Shown here piece by piece: positions 5,125-5,674 of a stretch of DNA of 5,674 nt. The notes beneath the pieces were generated by a model. It was not told the DNA's origin and searched no databases. It worked only from the letters and a program-made list of their open reading frames with translations. The translations under genes and the position numbers were made by a program. Origin of the DNA: Sphaerochaeta sp. Lineage in GTDB: Bacteria > Spirochaetota > Spirochaetia > Sphaerochaetales > Sphaerochaetaceae. Every line of letters begins with the position of its first letter. The stretch's first letter is position 1. The DNA lies in contig JALOBD010000137.1 of the NCBI GenBank assembly GCA_023228445.1, positions 1-5,674 on the forward strand, in the 5' to 3' direction.

Positions 5125-5388
5125 ATGATGAGATCTCTCACGGATGCATGGAGAGGGGCAGTCGCGCCCACGATGGATACCGACATGGAAGTATCAACGC
5201 GCCTTGAGTGCGCAGGGAACCCTGCGCAATGTCCACAGTGTGGCCATGGTCCGCTTGCAGACATCATCTACGGATTCCCGATCATTGACGATGATCTTAT
5301 AAAGAGATGGAATGAGGAGAGCATCGTTATTGGGGGATACATCATCACGGGTGATGAATCACGATGGGCATGTACCAAGTGCGGGTAA
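5125..5388 (+). CDS. Small zinc-ribbon protein, conserved hypothetical type
   Basis: The frame gives 87 residues from ATG 5125. Two CxxC pairs, C36/C39 (CPQCG) and C83/C86 (CTKCG), flank a core reading ADIIYGFP (45-52) then ESIVIGGYIITGDESRWAC. This resembles a widespread family of small uncharacterised proteins with the plan CPxCG, IIYGxP, IVLGG, WxCxxCG, expected to bind one zinc. No function is established to my knowledge. The start is uncertain: AAAGG touches ATG 5125, and ATG 5173 (71 residues) has GAGAGGGG 14 nt upstream, so neither spacing is good. The first 30 or so residues look like an unconserved extension. The protein ends exactly at the last CxxCG, where relatives I recall usually continue a few residues. 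It sits 89 nt after radA with no clear promoter. Three short perfect inverted repeats lie inside it. Confidence 0.65.
   Translation: MMRSLTDAWRGAVAPTMDTDMEVSTRLECAGNPAQCPQCGHGPLADIIYGFPIIDDDLIKRWNEESIVIGGYIITGDESRWACTKCG
5209..5228. repeat. Near-perfect palindrome, 9-bp arms, inside the zinc-ribbon gene
   Basis: TGCGCAGGG (5209-5217) and CCCTGCGCA (5220-5228) are perfectly complementary around AA. The sequence codes for the stretch just before the first CxxC. In RNA it would make a stable hairpin, and in DNA a symmetric protein-binding site is possible. Smaller perfect pairs follow at 5280-5296 and 5342-5357. Confidence 0.6.
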
Positions 5389-5438
5389 AGTATTCATAAT
5401 ACAGGTGATTAAAGGCCTGAAAATTTCATGATACCGCC

Positions 5439-5467
5439 TTGACTCTACGGATAAGTTCCCTTACTAT
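5439..5467 (+). promoter_or_regulatory. Promoter-like pair upstream of the 5488-5520 hairpin
   Basis: TTGACT (5439-5444) and TACTAT (5462-5467) are 17 bp apart. The -35 is one base from consensus and the -10 two. Transcription would begin near 5474 and meet the hairpin and T-tract within about 47 nt, with no reading frame between. Confidence 0.42.
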
Positions 5468-5487
5468 TCAGTTAAGTGATTGAGCTC

Positions 5488-5520
5488 CGGTCGCCTACGG
5501 GCCCGGGGCCGCTTTTTTTT
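5488..5520 (+). terminator. GC-rich hairpin with T8: probable terminator
   Basis: CGGTC (5488-5492) pairs with GGCCG (5507-5511), including one G-U pair. Inside, GCC (5493-5495) can pair with GGC (5500-5502), leaving an asymmetric CCGG bulge. Eight T follow at 5513-5520. The stem is imperfect but very GC-rich and correctly placed before the T-tract. It is the only candidate end for transcripts running through radA and the zinc-ribbon gene. Confidence 0.6.
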
Positions 5521-5568
5521 GGAGGCCACTTGATGTGTGAGAAATGCTTCACTAGTACCTTGTAACAT

Positions 5569-5674
5569 CTAAAACTCCAATATGGGGTAGAGTCTCTTGA
5601 GCTTCACCCTCGCATCCTCAGTGGTGAATTGCCAGTCGATTCCTTTCTGCTTCTTATTCCTGTCGTGGCACCAG
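5569..5674 (-). CDS. IS630-family transposase, C-terminal end (partial)
   Basis: The minus strand is open from the window edge to TAG at 5571-5569, giving 34 complete codons. The peptide contains KKGIDWQFTTEDARVKLKRL when its one intervening residue difference is set aside (the visible run is KKQKGIDWQFTTEDARVKL) and ends KRLYPILEF. The W-x-FTT-x-DAR-x-KLK-x-LYP pattern is what I recognise as the C-terminus of IS630-type DDE transposases, which move by cut and paste and target TA dinucleotides. The catalytic domain is outside the window. The element's end should lie within or near 5521-5568, but its terminal inverted repeat cannot be defined without the other end. Intactness cannot be judged from this fragment. 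Confidence 0.72.
   Translation of the reverse strand, partial: WCHDRNKKQKGIDWQFTTEDARVKLKRLYPILEF

Overview
The window looks like a near-origin chromosomal segment of a spirochaete, most likely of the Sphaerochaeta group. This is an inference from three things: the gene content and order (gyrA, parS sites, parA-parB, a cyclophilin-FKBP fusion, radA), the style of the protein sequences, and the cytosolic two-domain immunophilin, a type I associate with treponeme-like bacteria. No rRNA or other taxonomic marker is present, so genus-level placement is tentative. I see no phage, CRISPR or defence system. The interest is in how chromosome-segregation sites and gene-expression signals are interleaved.

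Layout, left to right. Bases 1-183 are the 3' end of gyrA on the + strand, closed by a textbook terminator at 206-240. Bases 241-669 form a mostly non-coding, AT-richer zone. It holds two parS sites (533-548 and 634-649), extra half-sites, and a possible 47-residue minus-strand gene (322-465) with its own promoter and Shine-Dalgarno (SD) sequence. The second parS is built into the intrinsic terminator of the next gene, a minus-strand NifU-like iron-sulfur scaffold/carrier protein (670-900). That gene and parA are divergently transcribed from back-to-back promoters between 927 and 1001, and parA appears to be leaderless.

The + strand then carries a tight run: parA (1009-1776), parB (1760-2698, overlapping parA by 17 nt), the cyclophilin-FKBP peptidyl-prolyl isomerase (2708-3661) and radA (3683-5035). 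Gaps are 9 to 21 nt and no terminator is visible inside, so this is probably one operon. ParA and ParB would act on the nearby parS sites to segregate the origin region. RadA processes recombination intermediates, and the isomerase is a general folding factor.

The right end is accessory. It has a small zinc-ribbon protein (5125-5388), a promoter-like pair directly followed by a GC-rich hairpin and T-tract (5439-5520), and the C-terminal end of an IS630-type transposase on the minus strand (5569-5674, running off the window).
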